Position numbers and translations under genes: made by a program. A stretch of DNA of 37,456 nucleotides from Streptomyces hilarionis (GTDB taxonomy: Bacteria; Actinomycetota; Actinomycetes; Streptomycetales; Streptomycetaceae): NCBI RefSeq assembly GCF_024539675.1, contig NZ_JAHHIT010000012.1, positions 1-37,456 on the forward strand, in the 5' to 3' direction. Positions 24,691-32,089 of the stretch are shown piece after piece (position 1 is the first letter of the stretch; every line of letters begins with the position of its first letter). Under the pieces are notes generated by a model. The model made no database searches. It was not told where the DNA came from and was given only the letters and a program-made list of their open reading frames with translations.

Positions 24691-26384
24691 GAGAGGGCCT
24701 CCTCGGTGGCACGCGCGGCCCAGGCGGCGAACCGCTCGCCGTCCTCGCGCTCGTCCTGGAACCGCTTCAGCACGCGTTCCACGTAGTCCGGCAGCTCGTC
24801 GGAGGTGACCTTCAGCCCGCGGACCTTGCGGCCGAAGCCGGCTTCCAGCCCGAGCGCGCCGCCCAGGTGCACCTGGTAGCCCTCGACCTGCCGGCCCTGC
24901 TCGTCCAGGACCAGCTGGCCCTTGAGGCCGATGTCCGCGACCTGGATGCGGGCACAGGCGTTCGGGCAGCCGTTGATGTTGATGGTGAGCGGCTCGTCGA
25001 ACTCCGGGAGACGGCGCTCCAGTTCGTCGATCAGCGCGGAACCGCGCTGCTTGGTCTCGACGATGGCGAGCTTGCAGTACTCGATGCCGGTGCAGGCCAT
25101 GGTGCCGCGCCGGAAGGTGGAGGGCCGGGCGGTGAGGTCCAGCGCCTCCAGCGCCTCGACCAGCGAGTCGACCTGCTCCTCCTCGACGTCGAGGACGATC
25201 ATCTTCTGCTCGACGGTGGTGCGCACCCGGCCCGAGCCGTGCGCCTCGGCGAGCTCGGCGATCTTCGTCAGGGTGGCGCCGTCCACCCGGCCGACGCGCG
25301 GTGCGAAGCCGACGTAGAAGCGCCCGTCCTTCTGGCGGTGCACGCCGACGTGGTCGCGCCAGCGCTCGACCGGCTGCTCCGGGGCGGGGCCGTCGACCAG
25401 CTTGCGCCGGAGGTACTCGTCCTCCAGCACCTGCCGGAACTTCTCCGGGCCCCAGTCGGCGACCAGGAACTTCAGACGGGCGCGGTTGCGCAGCCGCCGG
25501 TAGCCGTAGTCGCGGAAGATCGACACGACGCCCTCGTGGACGTCCGCGACCTCGTCCACCGGGACCCAGGCGCCGAGCCGCACGCCGATCTTCGGGTTCG
25601 TGGACAGGCCGCCGCCCACCCAGACGTCGAAGCCGGGACCGTGCTCGGGGTGGTGCACCCCGACGAACGCGACGTCGTTGATCTCGTGCGCCACGTCCAG
25701 CAGCGGTGAGCCCGACACCGCGGTCTTGAACTTGCGCGGCAGGTTGGAGAAGGCGGGGTTGCCGACGATGCGGCGGTGGATCTCCTCGACGGCGGGCGTG
25801 CCGTCGACGATCTCGTCCTCGGCGATGCCGGCGACGGGCGAACCGAGGATGGTGCGGGGGGTGTCACCGCAGGCCTCGGTGGTGGACAGGCCGACCGCCT
25901 CCAGGCGGTTCCAGATCTCCGGCACGTCCTCGATGCGGATCCAGTGGTACTGGACGTTCTGCCGGTCGGTGATGTCGGCCGTGCCGCGCGCGAACTCCTG
26001 CGAGATCTCGCCGATCACGCGCAGCTGCTCGGTGGTCAGCCGCCCGCCGTCGATGCGCACCCGCAGCATGAAGAACCGGTCGTCCAGCTCCTCCGGCTCC
26101 AGGATCGCGGTCTTGCCGCCGTCGATCCCGGGCTTGCGCTGGGTGTACAGCCCCCACCAGCGCATCCGGCCGCGCAGGTCGCTGGGGTCGATCGAGTCGA
26201 AGCCGCGCTTGGAGTAGATCGTCTCAATGCGTGTCCGCACGTTGAGACCGTCGTCGTCCTTCTTGACCTGTTCGTTTCCGTTGAGCGGGGTGAAGTGACC
26301 CGCGGCCCACTGCCCCTCGCCGCGGTGACGGCTCACCTTGCGGCGGGGAGTCGCGGCGGCAGGGTTCTGCGGGGTGGCGGCCAT
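24687..26384 (-). CDS. sir: Ferredoxin-type sulfite reductase (nitrite/sulfite reductase family)
   Basis: 565 aa. ATG 26384 has AAGGACG nine bases upstream; an in-frame TTG at 26402 overlaps that box and is rejected. The protein has two ferredoxin-like repeats (TDRQNVQYHWIRIEDVP, and VRTTVEQKMIVLDV in the second). The siroheme/[4Fe-4S] cysteines are in MACTGIEYCKLAI (Cys-x5-Cys) and NINGCPNACARIQ (Cys-x3-Cys). It reduces sulfite to sulfide with six electrons from ferredoxin. The surrounding cys genes favour sulfite over nitrite. It is the first full-length gene of the operon, behind a leader peptide and attenuator-like hairpin. Confidence 0.95.
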   Translation of the reverse strand: MAATPQNPAAATPRRKVSRHRGEGQWAAGHFTPLNGNEQVKKDDDGLNVRTRIETIYSKRGFDSIDPSDLRGRMRWWGLYTQRKPGIDGGKTAILEPEELDDRFFMLRVRIDGGRLTTEQLRVIGEISQEFARGTADITDRQNVQYHWIRIEDVPEIWNRLEAVGLSTTEACGDTPRTILGSPVAGIAEDEIVDGTPAVEEIHRRIVGNPAFSNLPRKFKTAVSGSPLLDVAHEINDVAFVGVHHPEHGPGFDVWVGGGLSTNPKIGVRLGAWVPVDEVADVHEGVVSIFRDYGYRRLRNRARLKFLVADWGPEKFRQVLEDEYLRRKLVDGPAPEQPVERWRDHVGVHRQKDGRFYVGFAPRVGRVDGATLTKIAELAEAHGSGRVRTTVEQKMIVLDVEEEQVDSLVEALEALDLTARPSTFRRGTMACTGIEYCKLAIVETKQRGSALIDELERRLPEFDEPLTININGCPNACARIQVADIGLKGQLVLDEQGRQVEGYQVHLGGALGLEAGFGRKVRGLKVTSDELPDYVERVLKRFQDEREDGERFAAWAARATEEALS

Positions 26385-26445
26385 GGGTGATACGTCCTTC
26401 AAGACAGGCGGGAAGCGGCTCTGACCTGCGCGTACGGGCGCATGG

Positions 26446-26471
26446 AAAAACCGTGCGCGGCATTGCGCAGG
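26446..26471 (-). terminator. Attenuator-like hairpin with U-run before sir
   Basis: On the minus strand CCTGCGC, a loop AATGCC, then GCGCA-C-GG form a stem of seven pairs with one bulged C, followed by G and five T (U5 at 26446-26450). U-runs are rare in this GC-rich genome. It lies 41 bases after the leader stop and 62 before the sir start, as expected for transcriptional attenuation. Confidence 0.55.
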
Positions 26472-26511
26472 CAGGAGGCTCTGGCGGAGACGTCGGCGGT
26501 GCTGGGGCTCG

Positions 26512-26595
26512 TCAGCTCGCCGGACAGATGGCGCTGGACATGCGGCCGAGGTCGACGTGCCGCCGACTCACCAAGGCAATTCCAGTTCCGGACAT
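26512..26595 (-). CDS. Putative cysteine-sensing leader peptide of the sulfur operon
   Basis: A 27-residue ORF, ATG 26595 to TGA 26512. It contains the stretch VSRRHVDLGR in the middle and ends AICPAS, with a single TGT Cys codon four codons before the stop. From memory, short Streptomyces leader peptides ahead of sulfur genes share an R-x-H-V-D-L ... A-I-C pattern, and this one fits. No ribosome binding site precedes it, but CACGCT sits six bases before the ATG, so it may begin a leaderless transcript. Stalling at the Cys codon when Cys-tRNA is low would be the signal. It lies 127 bases before sir, followed by a hairpin with a U-run. The peptide itself probably has no further role. Confidence 0.75.
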   Translation of the reverse strand: MSGTGIALVSRRHVDLGRMSSAICPAS

Positions 26596-26601
26596 GGCGA
26601 A

Positions 26602-26632
26602 AGCGTGTCACGGCGATCTGGACACAGTCCAG
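26602..26632 (-). promoter_or_regulatory. Candidate promoter with overlapping palindrome, sulfur operon
   Basis: On the minus strand TGGACT (26631-26626), 18 bases, CACGCT (26607-26602), then six bases to the leader ATG. The perfect palindrome CTGGAC-ACA-GTCCAG (26618-26632, plus-strand reading) covers the -35-like hexamer, so a bound protein would control access to it. The hexamers themselves are weak matches. Confidence 0.45.
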
Positions 26633-26648
26633 CTTCGTCCGCGATGCG

Positions 26649-26683
26649 GACACCCTTGTCTCGTTCTGCGAGACAAGGGTGTC
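26649..26683. terminator. Strong 15-bp hairpin between GNAT unit and sulfur operon
   Basis: GACACCCTTGTCTCG (26649-26663) pairs perfectly with its complement at 26669-26683 across a 5-base loop. It begins 63 bases after the GNAT stop and lies just upstream of the sulfur operon promoter candidate. It most likely terminates transcription coming from the GNAT/secreted-protein unit. A perfect dyad of this kind could also be an operator. Confidence 0.7.
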
Positions 26684-26745
26684 GTCGATCACATGGGCCG
26701 CGCGTCCTCTTGTCCGCGCAGGTCACAACAGGTAGGGGCGGCCGC

Positions 26746-27318
26746 TCAGGCCCGGAACGCCCCTGGCCACGGGCCCGGCGCGGACACCTCGGGCTGCTCC
26801 TCGACCTTGGTGTCGAACAGCTTGAAGCCGCGGCGCCGGTAGTTGTCCCTCGCGTGCTCGCCGTCCAGGCTGCACGTGTGCAGCCACACCCGCTTGGTCT
26901 GGGGCAGTCCGGGCCAGCGCTCCGCGAGGTCCCAGGCCCGGGCGGCGCCGTAGGACAGCAGGTGGCCGCCGATCCGCCGACCGCGGAAGGCCGGCAGCAG
27001 GCCGAAGTACACGATCTCCACGACGCCGTCGTCCTGCGGCTCCATCTCGACGTACCCCGCCGGAGTGCCCCGGTCGTAGGCGACCCAGGTCTCCACGCCC
27101 GGCCGGGCCAGGTGCTCCTCCCACTGCGCGTACGTCCAGCGCAGCCGGTCGATCCAGCGGATGTCCCCGCCGACGGACGCGTACAGGAAACGGCTGAACT
27201 CGGGGGAGGGGACCTCGGAGCGGACGATCCGGACGTCGCCCTCGGGCGCGTCGGCCGGGAGGAGGTCGGTCGGGTCCGTCTGCTCCAGGGACCAGGTGGT
27301 CACGGGGATGTTGGCCAT
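26746..27318 (-). CDS. GNAT family N-acetyltransferase
   Basis: 190 aa. ATG 27318 lies 17 bases after the stop of the secreted-protein gene; there is only a weak ribosome binding site, so it may be translationally coupled. The GNAT core is visible: TWVAYDRGTPAGYVEMEPQ (beta strands), VVEIVYFGLLPAFRGRRIGGHLLSYGAARAW with the acetyl-CoA P-loop RGRRIG, then VWLHTCSLDGEHARDNYRRRGF, the typical end of the fold. It is cytoplasmic. The acceptor substrate cannot be told. The C-terminal tail is Pro-rich and variable. Confidence 0.9.
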   Translation of the reverse strand: MANIPVTTWSLEQTDPTDLLPADAPEGDVRIVRSEVPSPEFSRFLYASVGGDIRWIDRLRWTYAQWEEHLARPGVETWVAYDRGTPAGYVEMEPQDDGVVEIVYFGLLPAFRGRRIGGHLLSYGAARAWDLAERWPGLPQTKRVWLHTCSLDGEHARDNYRRRGFKLFDTKVEEQPEVSAPGPWPGAFRA

Positions 27319-27335
27319 GCCCGTCAGAAAATCAT

Positions 27336-28658
27336 CTACTCCGTCGTTCTGTCGATCGAGGCCAGCGGCAGCGCGAAGAGCGTGCGGCCCGACTGGGCCC
27401 AGACCTCGCCGGTCGCCTCCCAGTAGGAGAGGGACTCCGTCTGCGGGCTCCAGCAGGAGTGCGTCCGCGCGGAGCCGCACTCGGCGGCGCCCGAACCGCT
27501 CGCCCGGTCGTCCTCGCGGCCGGCGTCCGCGGTCTGGCGCCACAGCGTCCCGTGCCGGTCGCGCGGACCGGCGGCGCGGGTCACGTACCACTGCTCCCGG
27601 TAGGCGAGGACGCCCCGCACGCCGGTCAGCTTCGTCTCGTACGCCTGCGAGGCGCGCACCCGCCCGGCCGCGTCCGCCGCGAGCAGCCCCGTGCGTCCGG
27701 GAGCCGTGCTGAAGGGGTACCGCCACAGACGGGCCCCCCGGTCGCCGTCACCGAGGGTCCATTCACCGGCCACCAGGCTGTCCGGCGCCGTGCTGCGGTC
27801 CAGGGAGACCGTGGCCGGACGCGGCGCGTCGGAGCCTCCGCCCAGCTCGTAGGAGCCGACGGCGGGCAGCACGAAGCGGTACCCGTGCGCCGACCAGCCG
27901 CCCGCGACCCGGCCGACCGCCTCCCCGGCGACCGTGGCGCGCTGGACGCGGTTCATGTCGTACACGTAGAGCGCGGCCCGGTCCCCGTCGTCGGCGGTGA
28001 CCAGGAGCTTGTCGTGGTACCAGACCATCCCTGAGACATGGGAGACCAGTCCCCGGTAGTCGCGCCCGCCGTCGACCGGGACGGCCAGCAGCGCCCAGGT
28101 GTAGGAGAGGTGGTTCAGGTCGCCGGCGTCGACGAAGCCGACGCGGGCCAGCCCGTGGTCGGCCCTCGTTCCCCCGCTGCGCGACCAGCCCGAGAGGATC
28201 ACCCGGTTCGCGCCCCACACGCCGTCGTCGTCCGCGTCCCCCGACGTGGTGACGGCGCCCGGCTGCCAGCCCCGGGTGTCGTCCGTGTTCCAGCAGTACG
28301 CGCGAGCGGCGGTGGGGGACACCGGCAGGGCCCGGCGCTCGGCCGGCGTGCAGTCGATCGCGTCCCGCAGGGTGCGGTCGGCCTCGTCCAGCACGGCTCC
28401 GACGCCGACCGGCTTGCCCATGCCCGCCGCGAGCCGGTCGAGAGCGGCCCGGGGGACCAGGTCCTCCGTGAGCCGCATGCTCGCGGTCCCGGCCGACGCG
28501 GTGAGCGGCTTCAGGCGTCCCGGCCCGTCGTGGGTGACCGTCGCCTGGGAGGCGCTGACGATGGTGGCGGCGGCGGTCAGCGCGAGGGCCGTTCCGGACA
28601 GGAACGCCCGCAGTGCCCTGCCTCGCCTACGCCGGCGGTGCCGGCCGCGATGTCTCAT
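27336..28658 (-). CDS. Secreted protein of unknown function
   Basis: 440 aa. ATG 28658 has GGGAGGAC just upstream. A very basic start (about ten Arg and several His in the first 18 residues) and a hydrophobic run (ALRAFLSGTALALTAAATIVSASQA) form a signal peptide. I do not recognise the family. The mature part is rich in Trp, Tyr, Asp and Gly, with recurring strand-like pieces (GMVWYHDKLLVTADDGDRAALYVYDMNRVQRA, WTLGDGDRGARLWRYPF, GVLAYREQWYVTRA), suggesting a beta-propeller. Four Cys (in DAIDCTPAE, RAYCWNTDD, AAECGSA, HSCWSPQ) could make two disulfides. It is followed in a likely operon by the GNAT gene. Confidence 0.75.
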   Translation of the reverse strand: MRHRGRHRRRRRGRALRAFLSGTALALTAAATIVSASQATVTHDGPGRLKPLTASAGTASMRLTEDLVPRAALDRLAAGMGKPVGVGAVLDEADRTLRDAIDCTPAERRALPVSPTAARAYCWNTDDTRGWQPGAVTTSGDADDDGVWGANRVILSGWSRSGGTRADHGLARVGFVDAGDLNHLSYTWALLAVPVDGGRDYRGLVSHVSGMVWYHDKLLVTADDGDRAALYVYDMNRVQRATVAGEAVGRVAGGWSAHGYRFVLPAVGSYELGGGSDAPRPATVSLDRSTAPDSLVAGEWTLGDGDRGARLWRYPFSTAPGRTGLLAADAAGRVRASQAYETKLTGVRGVLAYREQWYVTRAAGPRDRHGTLWRQTADAGREDDRASGSGAAECGSARTHSCWSPQTESLSYWEATGEVWAQSGRTLFALPLASIDRTTE

Positions 28659-28814
28659 TCGTCCTCCCGAGGCGGGCCAACTGCGCCTGATGATCCGTAC
28701 GTTGACCGAGGAGCAGGTGGGGTGACCCGTAGGGGATGCTACGGCAGTCGGCCCCCGCACAGGACGAAGACTGCGCAAATATGCGGAAGACGTCATCGAG
28801 ACGGTGTCGACGCG

Positions 28815-30110
28815 TCATCCTGGTCCCGGCGCCGGCGTCCGGTCGCGCACCACCGCGGGCGCGGTCGAGTGGGGCAACAGGCCCCGCGGATCGGCCGGAA
28901 GCCGCACCTCGACCTCGGCGCCTTCGCAGAAACGATACGGCCGGTGTTCCAGCAGTCCGCCCAGATACCGTCGCACCCGGGACATCTCGGCCCGCACCGT
29001 CACCGTCCGGTCCGGGTCGCCGAACAGGTCCCCGGCCAGTTCGGCCGCGCTGCGGCCGCCGCGGTGCGCGGCCAGCAGATACAACAACTCGGCGTGCCGG
29101 GGAGTGAGTTCCCGGGACCACGAGCCCGCGGTCCCCGACACCGCCACCGACCACCGCCCCGCCGGCGCCAGGTCCAGCACGATCCGCGTCGCGTCGCGCG
29201 GCGACGGCTCGGCGGCCTCGTCCACGGAACGCACCAACCACCCGCCGGCCAGTGGCTCGATCACGCACATCCCGAGGGCGGGCAGCCACCGGCGTCCCGG
29301 CGACGGCGACTTGGGCAGCGCGATCCGGCTCGTGTACGGCATCCCGGTCACCGCCGCCGTCCAGCCGTCCGCGTCCACCGCCGCCGCCCTGCCGTCGAGA
29401 CGGGCCAGCACCGGCGCGGCCACCGCCCGCAACCGCTCCAGCGCCCCCAGATGCCGCTCGCGCAGCCTGGCCTCGGCGAGCTTCGCCACCGAGTCGACCC
29501 AGGCGAGGGTGGCCGGGTGCATCGTCTCCAGCGGTCCGCTGACGTCGACCACGCCGAGCAGCCGGCCGGTGCGCGGATCGGTGATCGGGGCGCCCGCGCA
29601 GGTCCAGGCCGTGTGCGAGCGCACGAAGTGCTCGGCGGCGAAGACCTGCACGGGCCGGCGCACCACCGCGGGCGTCCCCACGCCGTTGGTGCCGACCACG
29701 GCCTCGCCCCAGTCCGCGCCCAGTTCGAAACCGAGCCCGTCCGCCTTGCGCAGCACCGGGTTGCAGCCCTCCCGCCACAGCACCCGGCCCTCCTCGTCGG
29801 CGACGACCATGATGTGGTGGGCCTCGTCGGCGACCGACAGCAGGCCCTCCCGCAGCACCGGGAGCACCTCGCGCAGCGGGGACTGCTCACGCCGTCGCCG
29901 CACCTCGTCGGAGCTGAGCAGACCGGACCGGAAGTCGTGGTCGGGGTCGACCCCGCCGCGCAGCATGCGCTCCCAGGACTGCTCGATCACCGGGCGCGGC
30001 GCCACGCGCGCCCGCTGACCGGCCAGCCGGGCGTCGCGCACCTCGTTGAGCACCCGTGCCGCCCGCGCGGCGTCGACGGCCGCGAGCTGCGGCACGTTCA
30101 TCGGTGGCAT
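28815..30110 (-). CDS. GAF-domain transcriptional regulator with C-terminal helix-turn-helix
   Basis: 431 aa. ATG 30110 has GGGAGG nine bases upstream; a second ATG at 30101 is the alternative. The N-terminus (VIEQSWERMLRGGVDPD) and GAF region (VLPVLREGLLSVADEAHHIMVVADEEGRVLWREG, GFELGADWGEAVVGTNGVGTPAVV, HTAWTCAGAPITDPRTGRLLGVVDVSG) are those of AcoR-type sensors. The sigma54 AAA+ domain of such activators is missing. Instead, ELTPRHAELLYLLAAHRGGRSAAELAGDLFGD and TVRAEMSRVRRYLGG look like a winged-helix DNA-binding domain, as in a known actinomycete subgroup. The ligand is unknown. It lies downstream of an acyl-CoA dehydrogenase gene on the same strand but behind its own promoter-like sequence. 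Confidence 0.85.
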   Translation of the reverse strand: MPPMNVPQLAAVDAARAARVLNEVRDARLAGQRARVAPRPVIEQSWERMLRGGVDPDHDFRSGLLSSDEVRRRREQSPLREVLPVLREGLLSVADEAHHIMVVADEEGRVLWREGCNPVLRKADGLGFELGADWGEAVVGTNGVGTPAVVRRPVQVFAAEHFVRSHTAWTCAGAPITDPRTGRLLGVVDVSGPLETMHPATLAWVDSVAKLAEARLRERHLGALERLRAVAAPVLARLDGRAAAVDADGWTAAVTGMPYTSRIALPKSPSPGRRWLPALGMCVIEPLAGGWLVRSVDEAAEPSPRDATRIVLDLAPAGRWSVAVSGTAGSWSRELTPRHAELLYLLAAHRGGRSAAELAGDLFGDPDRTVTVRAEMSRVRRYLGGLLEHRPYRFCEGAEVEVRLPADPRGLLPHSTAPAVVRDRTPAPGPG

Positions 30111-30129
30111 CACCACTGGGCCTCCCGGG

Positions 30130-30157
30130 AGCGCACGGGCGGACGACCGGATGTCAA
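30130..30157 (-). promoter_or_regulatory. Candidate promoter of the GAF regulator gene
   Basis: A consensus TTGACA (30157-30152 on the minus strand) is followed after 16 bases by TGCGCT (30135-30130), a poor -10. Transcription would start about 15-20 bases before the ribosome binding site. The -35 is convincing; the -10 is not. Confidence 0.4.
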
Positions 30158-30252
30158 GAGGGGACGTCGACTGTTTCCGGTCCTGCTGAAGGCCCCATCT
30201 TGCCGTCCGCGCGCGCCGGAGGGGCCCAGTCCGGTCACAACCACCGACACGT

Positions 30253-30270
30253 TGCAACCCTCTGCAACCC
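30253..30270 (-). repeat. Direct repeat, possible regulator binding site
   Basis: TGCAACCC occurs at 30253-30260 and again at 30263-30270, exactly one helical turn apart. It lies about 95-110 bases upstream of the -35 candidate of the GAF regulator gene, a typical position for an activator site. Confidence 0.35.
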
Positions 30271-30348
30271 TGGTGAAGGTCCACAGACTGTTTGAAACTT
30301 GAGCCACGCCGTCCCGAGCGGCGATGCCGGCCTCGCAGGGCCAAGGCG

Positions 30349-30386
30349 GCGGGGGTGGTGCCGTGTCGGCGCAGCACCACCCCCGC
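30349..30386 (-). terminator. Terminator hairpin after the acyl-CoA dehydrogenase gene
   Basis: GCGGGGGTGGTGC (30349-30361) pairs perfectly over 13 bases with 30374-30386, loop 12 bases. It begins 47 bases past the stop of the dehydrogenase gene on the minus strand and separates it from the GAF regulator gene. No U-run. Confidence 0.75.
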
Positions 30387-30433
30387 TTCCCGCTCCCGCG
30401 GTCCTCCCCGCGGATCACCGCAGGTCGCAGCCG

Positions 30434-32083
30434 TCACAGGCGAGGCGCTGCCCGCTCGACGACCGACGCCAGGTCCAGGGTGTGCGGCAGCGTGCCGAAG
30501 GCCGCGCCGCCGTCCCCGCCCAGCCGCGAGGCGCAGAACGCGTCGGCCACCGCCGGCGGCCCGAACCGAACGAGCAGCGCGCCCTGGAGCACCAGTGCGA
30601 ACCGCTCCGCCAGCCGCCGGGCCCGCCCCTCGGCGCCGTCCAGATCGGCCAGGTCCGTCAGCAGGTCCTTGATCGCGCCGTCCAGCCGGTGGTCGGCCCC
30701 GCGCGCCAGGCCCACCTCCCGCAGGTAGGCGTTCAGCGCCTGCGGCTCCCGTTGCAGGGCCCGCAGCACGTCCAGCGCCTGGACGTTGCCCGCCCCCTCC
30801 CAGACGGAGTTCAGCGGCGACTCGCGCACCAGCCGGGGCATCCCCGACTCCTCGACGTATCCGTTGCCGCCCAGGCACTCGGACGCCTCGACCGCCACCG
30901 GGGCGCAGCGCTTGGTCACCCAGTACTTGGCCGCCGGCACCGCGATCCGCAGCAGCGCCCGCTCCTGCTCGCCGCCGTCGTCGTAGGCCGCGGCCAGCCG
31001 CAGCGCGAGGGCCGTCGCCGCCTCCGACTCCACCGCGAGGTCGGCCAGCACGTTGCGCATCAACGGCTTGTCGACCAGCTTCCCGCCGAACGCCGCGCGG
31101 TGGGTGCAGTGATGGATCGCCTGGGCCACCGCCTGCCGCATCAGCCCGGCCGACCCGAGGACGCAGTCCACCCGGGTCGCGGCGACCATGTCGATGATGG
31201 TGCGCACCCCGCGGCCCTCCTCGCCGACCCGGCGCGCCCACGTCCCGTCGAACTCGACCTCGGCGGAGGCGTTGGAGCGGTTGCCCAGCTTGTCCTTGAG
31301 CCGCTGGAGACGGAAGACGTTGCGGGCGCCGTCCTGAAGGACCCGCGGAACCAGGAAGCACGTGAGCCCGCCCCCGTCCCGCGCGGAGCCCGCCTGGGCC
31401 AGCACCAGGAACCCGTCCGACATCGGAGCCGAGCAGAACCACTTGTGCCCGGTCAGCTCGTACGTCCCGTCCTCGGCGAGCGCGGTGGCGACGGTCGTGT
31501 TCGCCCGGACGTCGCTGCCGCCCTGCTTCTCCGTCATCCCCATCCCGAACAGGGCGCCGGCCTTGAGCGGGGCCGGGCGCAGCTCACGGTCGTAGACCGT
31601 GGAGGTCAGCCGGGGCTCCCACTCGGCGGCCAGCTCCGGGTCGGCGCGCAGCGCGGGCACCGCGGCGTGGGTCATGGACAGCGGACAGCAGGTGCCCGCG
31701 TCCACCTGCGTCCACACCAGGAACGCGGCCGCCCGCCGCACATGCCCGCCCGGCCGTGTCCAGGCGGCCGTCAGCCGGGCCCCGACCCCCTTGCCGAGCA
31801 GCCGGTGCCAGGCCGGGTGGAAGTCGACCTCGTCGATGCGGCGGCCGTGGCGGTCGTGCGTGCGCAGGACCGGCGGGTGCCCGTCGGCCTGCGCCGCCCA
31901 CTCCTGCACCTGCTCGGATCCGGCCGCCCGTCCGAGCGCCGACAACTCCCCGTGCGCCTCGTCGGCCGACTCCGGACCGAGATGCCGTTCCACGGCCGCC
32001 ACCAGCGCCTGGTCGGCGCCGTAGACGTCGTACCCGGTCAGGGGCGGGGGCTGGTTGGTCACGGTGTGCGTGCTGCCTGCCAT
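30434..32083 (-). CDS. Acyl-CoA dehydrogenase family protein, AidB-like
   Basis: 549 aa, the length of E. coli AidB rather than of the usual 380-aa acyl-CoA dehydrogenases. GMGMTEKQGGSDVRANTT is nearly the AidB flavin-loop signature. TGHKWFCSAPMSDGFLVLAQA and TRVDCVLGSAGLMRQAVAQAIHHCTHRAAFGG follow, as does ECLGGNGYVEESGMPRLVRESPLNSVWEGAGNVQALDVLRAL, which carries the dehydrogenase catalytic region. AidB binds FAD and DNA and protects against alkylation in E. coli; its actinomycete relatives may be ordinary dehydrogenases. TAGGTT lies six bases before the ATG and there is no ribosome binding site, so the mRNA is probably leaderless. It is divergent from the YihY gene. Confidence 0.88.
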   Translation of the reverse strand: MAGSTHTVTNQPPPLTGYDVYGADQALVAAVERHLGPESADEAHGELSALGRAAGSEQVQEWAAQADGHPPVLRTHDRHGRRIDEVDFHPAWHRLLGKGVGARLTAAWTRPGGHVRRAAAFLVWTQVDAGTCCPLSMTHAAVPALRADPELAAEWEPRLTSTVYDRELRPAPLKAGALFGMGMTEKQGGSDVRANTTVATALAEDGTYELTGHKWFCSAPMSDGFLVLAQAGSARDGGGLTCFLVPRVLQDGARNVFRLQRLKDKLGNRSNASAEVEFDGTWARRVGEEGRGVRTIIDMVAATRVDCVLGSAGLMRQAVAQAIHHCTHRAAFGGKLVDKPLMRNVLADLAVESEAATALALRLAAAYDDGGEQERALLRIAVPAAKYWVTKRCAPVAVEASECLGGNGYVEESGMPRLVRESPLNSVWEGAGNVQALDVLRALQREPQALNAYLREVGLARGADHRLDGAIKDLLTDLADLDGAEGRARRLAERFALVLQGALLVRFGPPAVADAFCASRLGGDGGAAFGTLPHTLDLASVVERAAPRL

Positions 32084-32089
32084 AGCCCG

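Larger units (their letters stand above)
26385..26745. other. Leader and control region of the sulfur operon
   Basis: This 361-base stretch is not empty. Read on the minus strand it holds the hairpin that ends the GNAT unit, a palindrome over a candidate -35, a candidate -10, a 27-codon leader ORF, a GC stem followed by five U, and the sir ribosome binding site. I looked for a SAM riboswitch and did not recognise one. Confidence 0.7.
30111..30433. other. Intergenic region before the GAF regulator
   Basis: No gene is supported in these 323 bases. The region holds, on the minus strand, the terminator of the acyl-CoA dehydrogenase gene (30349-30386), a direct repeat (30253-30270), a TTTCAAAC element near 30290, and a TTGACA -35 candidate (30152-30157). 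Confidence 0.6.

Noticed and set aside
26399..26443. A 14-codon ORF directly before sir
   Set aside because: It has no ribosome binding site and begins at the 3' side of the attenuator-like U-run; no Cys codon. The 27-codon ORF upstream is far better supported as the leader peptide.
26385..26745. SAM riboswitch ahead of sir
   Set aside because: I looked for the conserved core and pseudoknot patterns of SAM-I and SAM-IV elements and did not find them. A covariance-model scan would be decisive.
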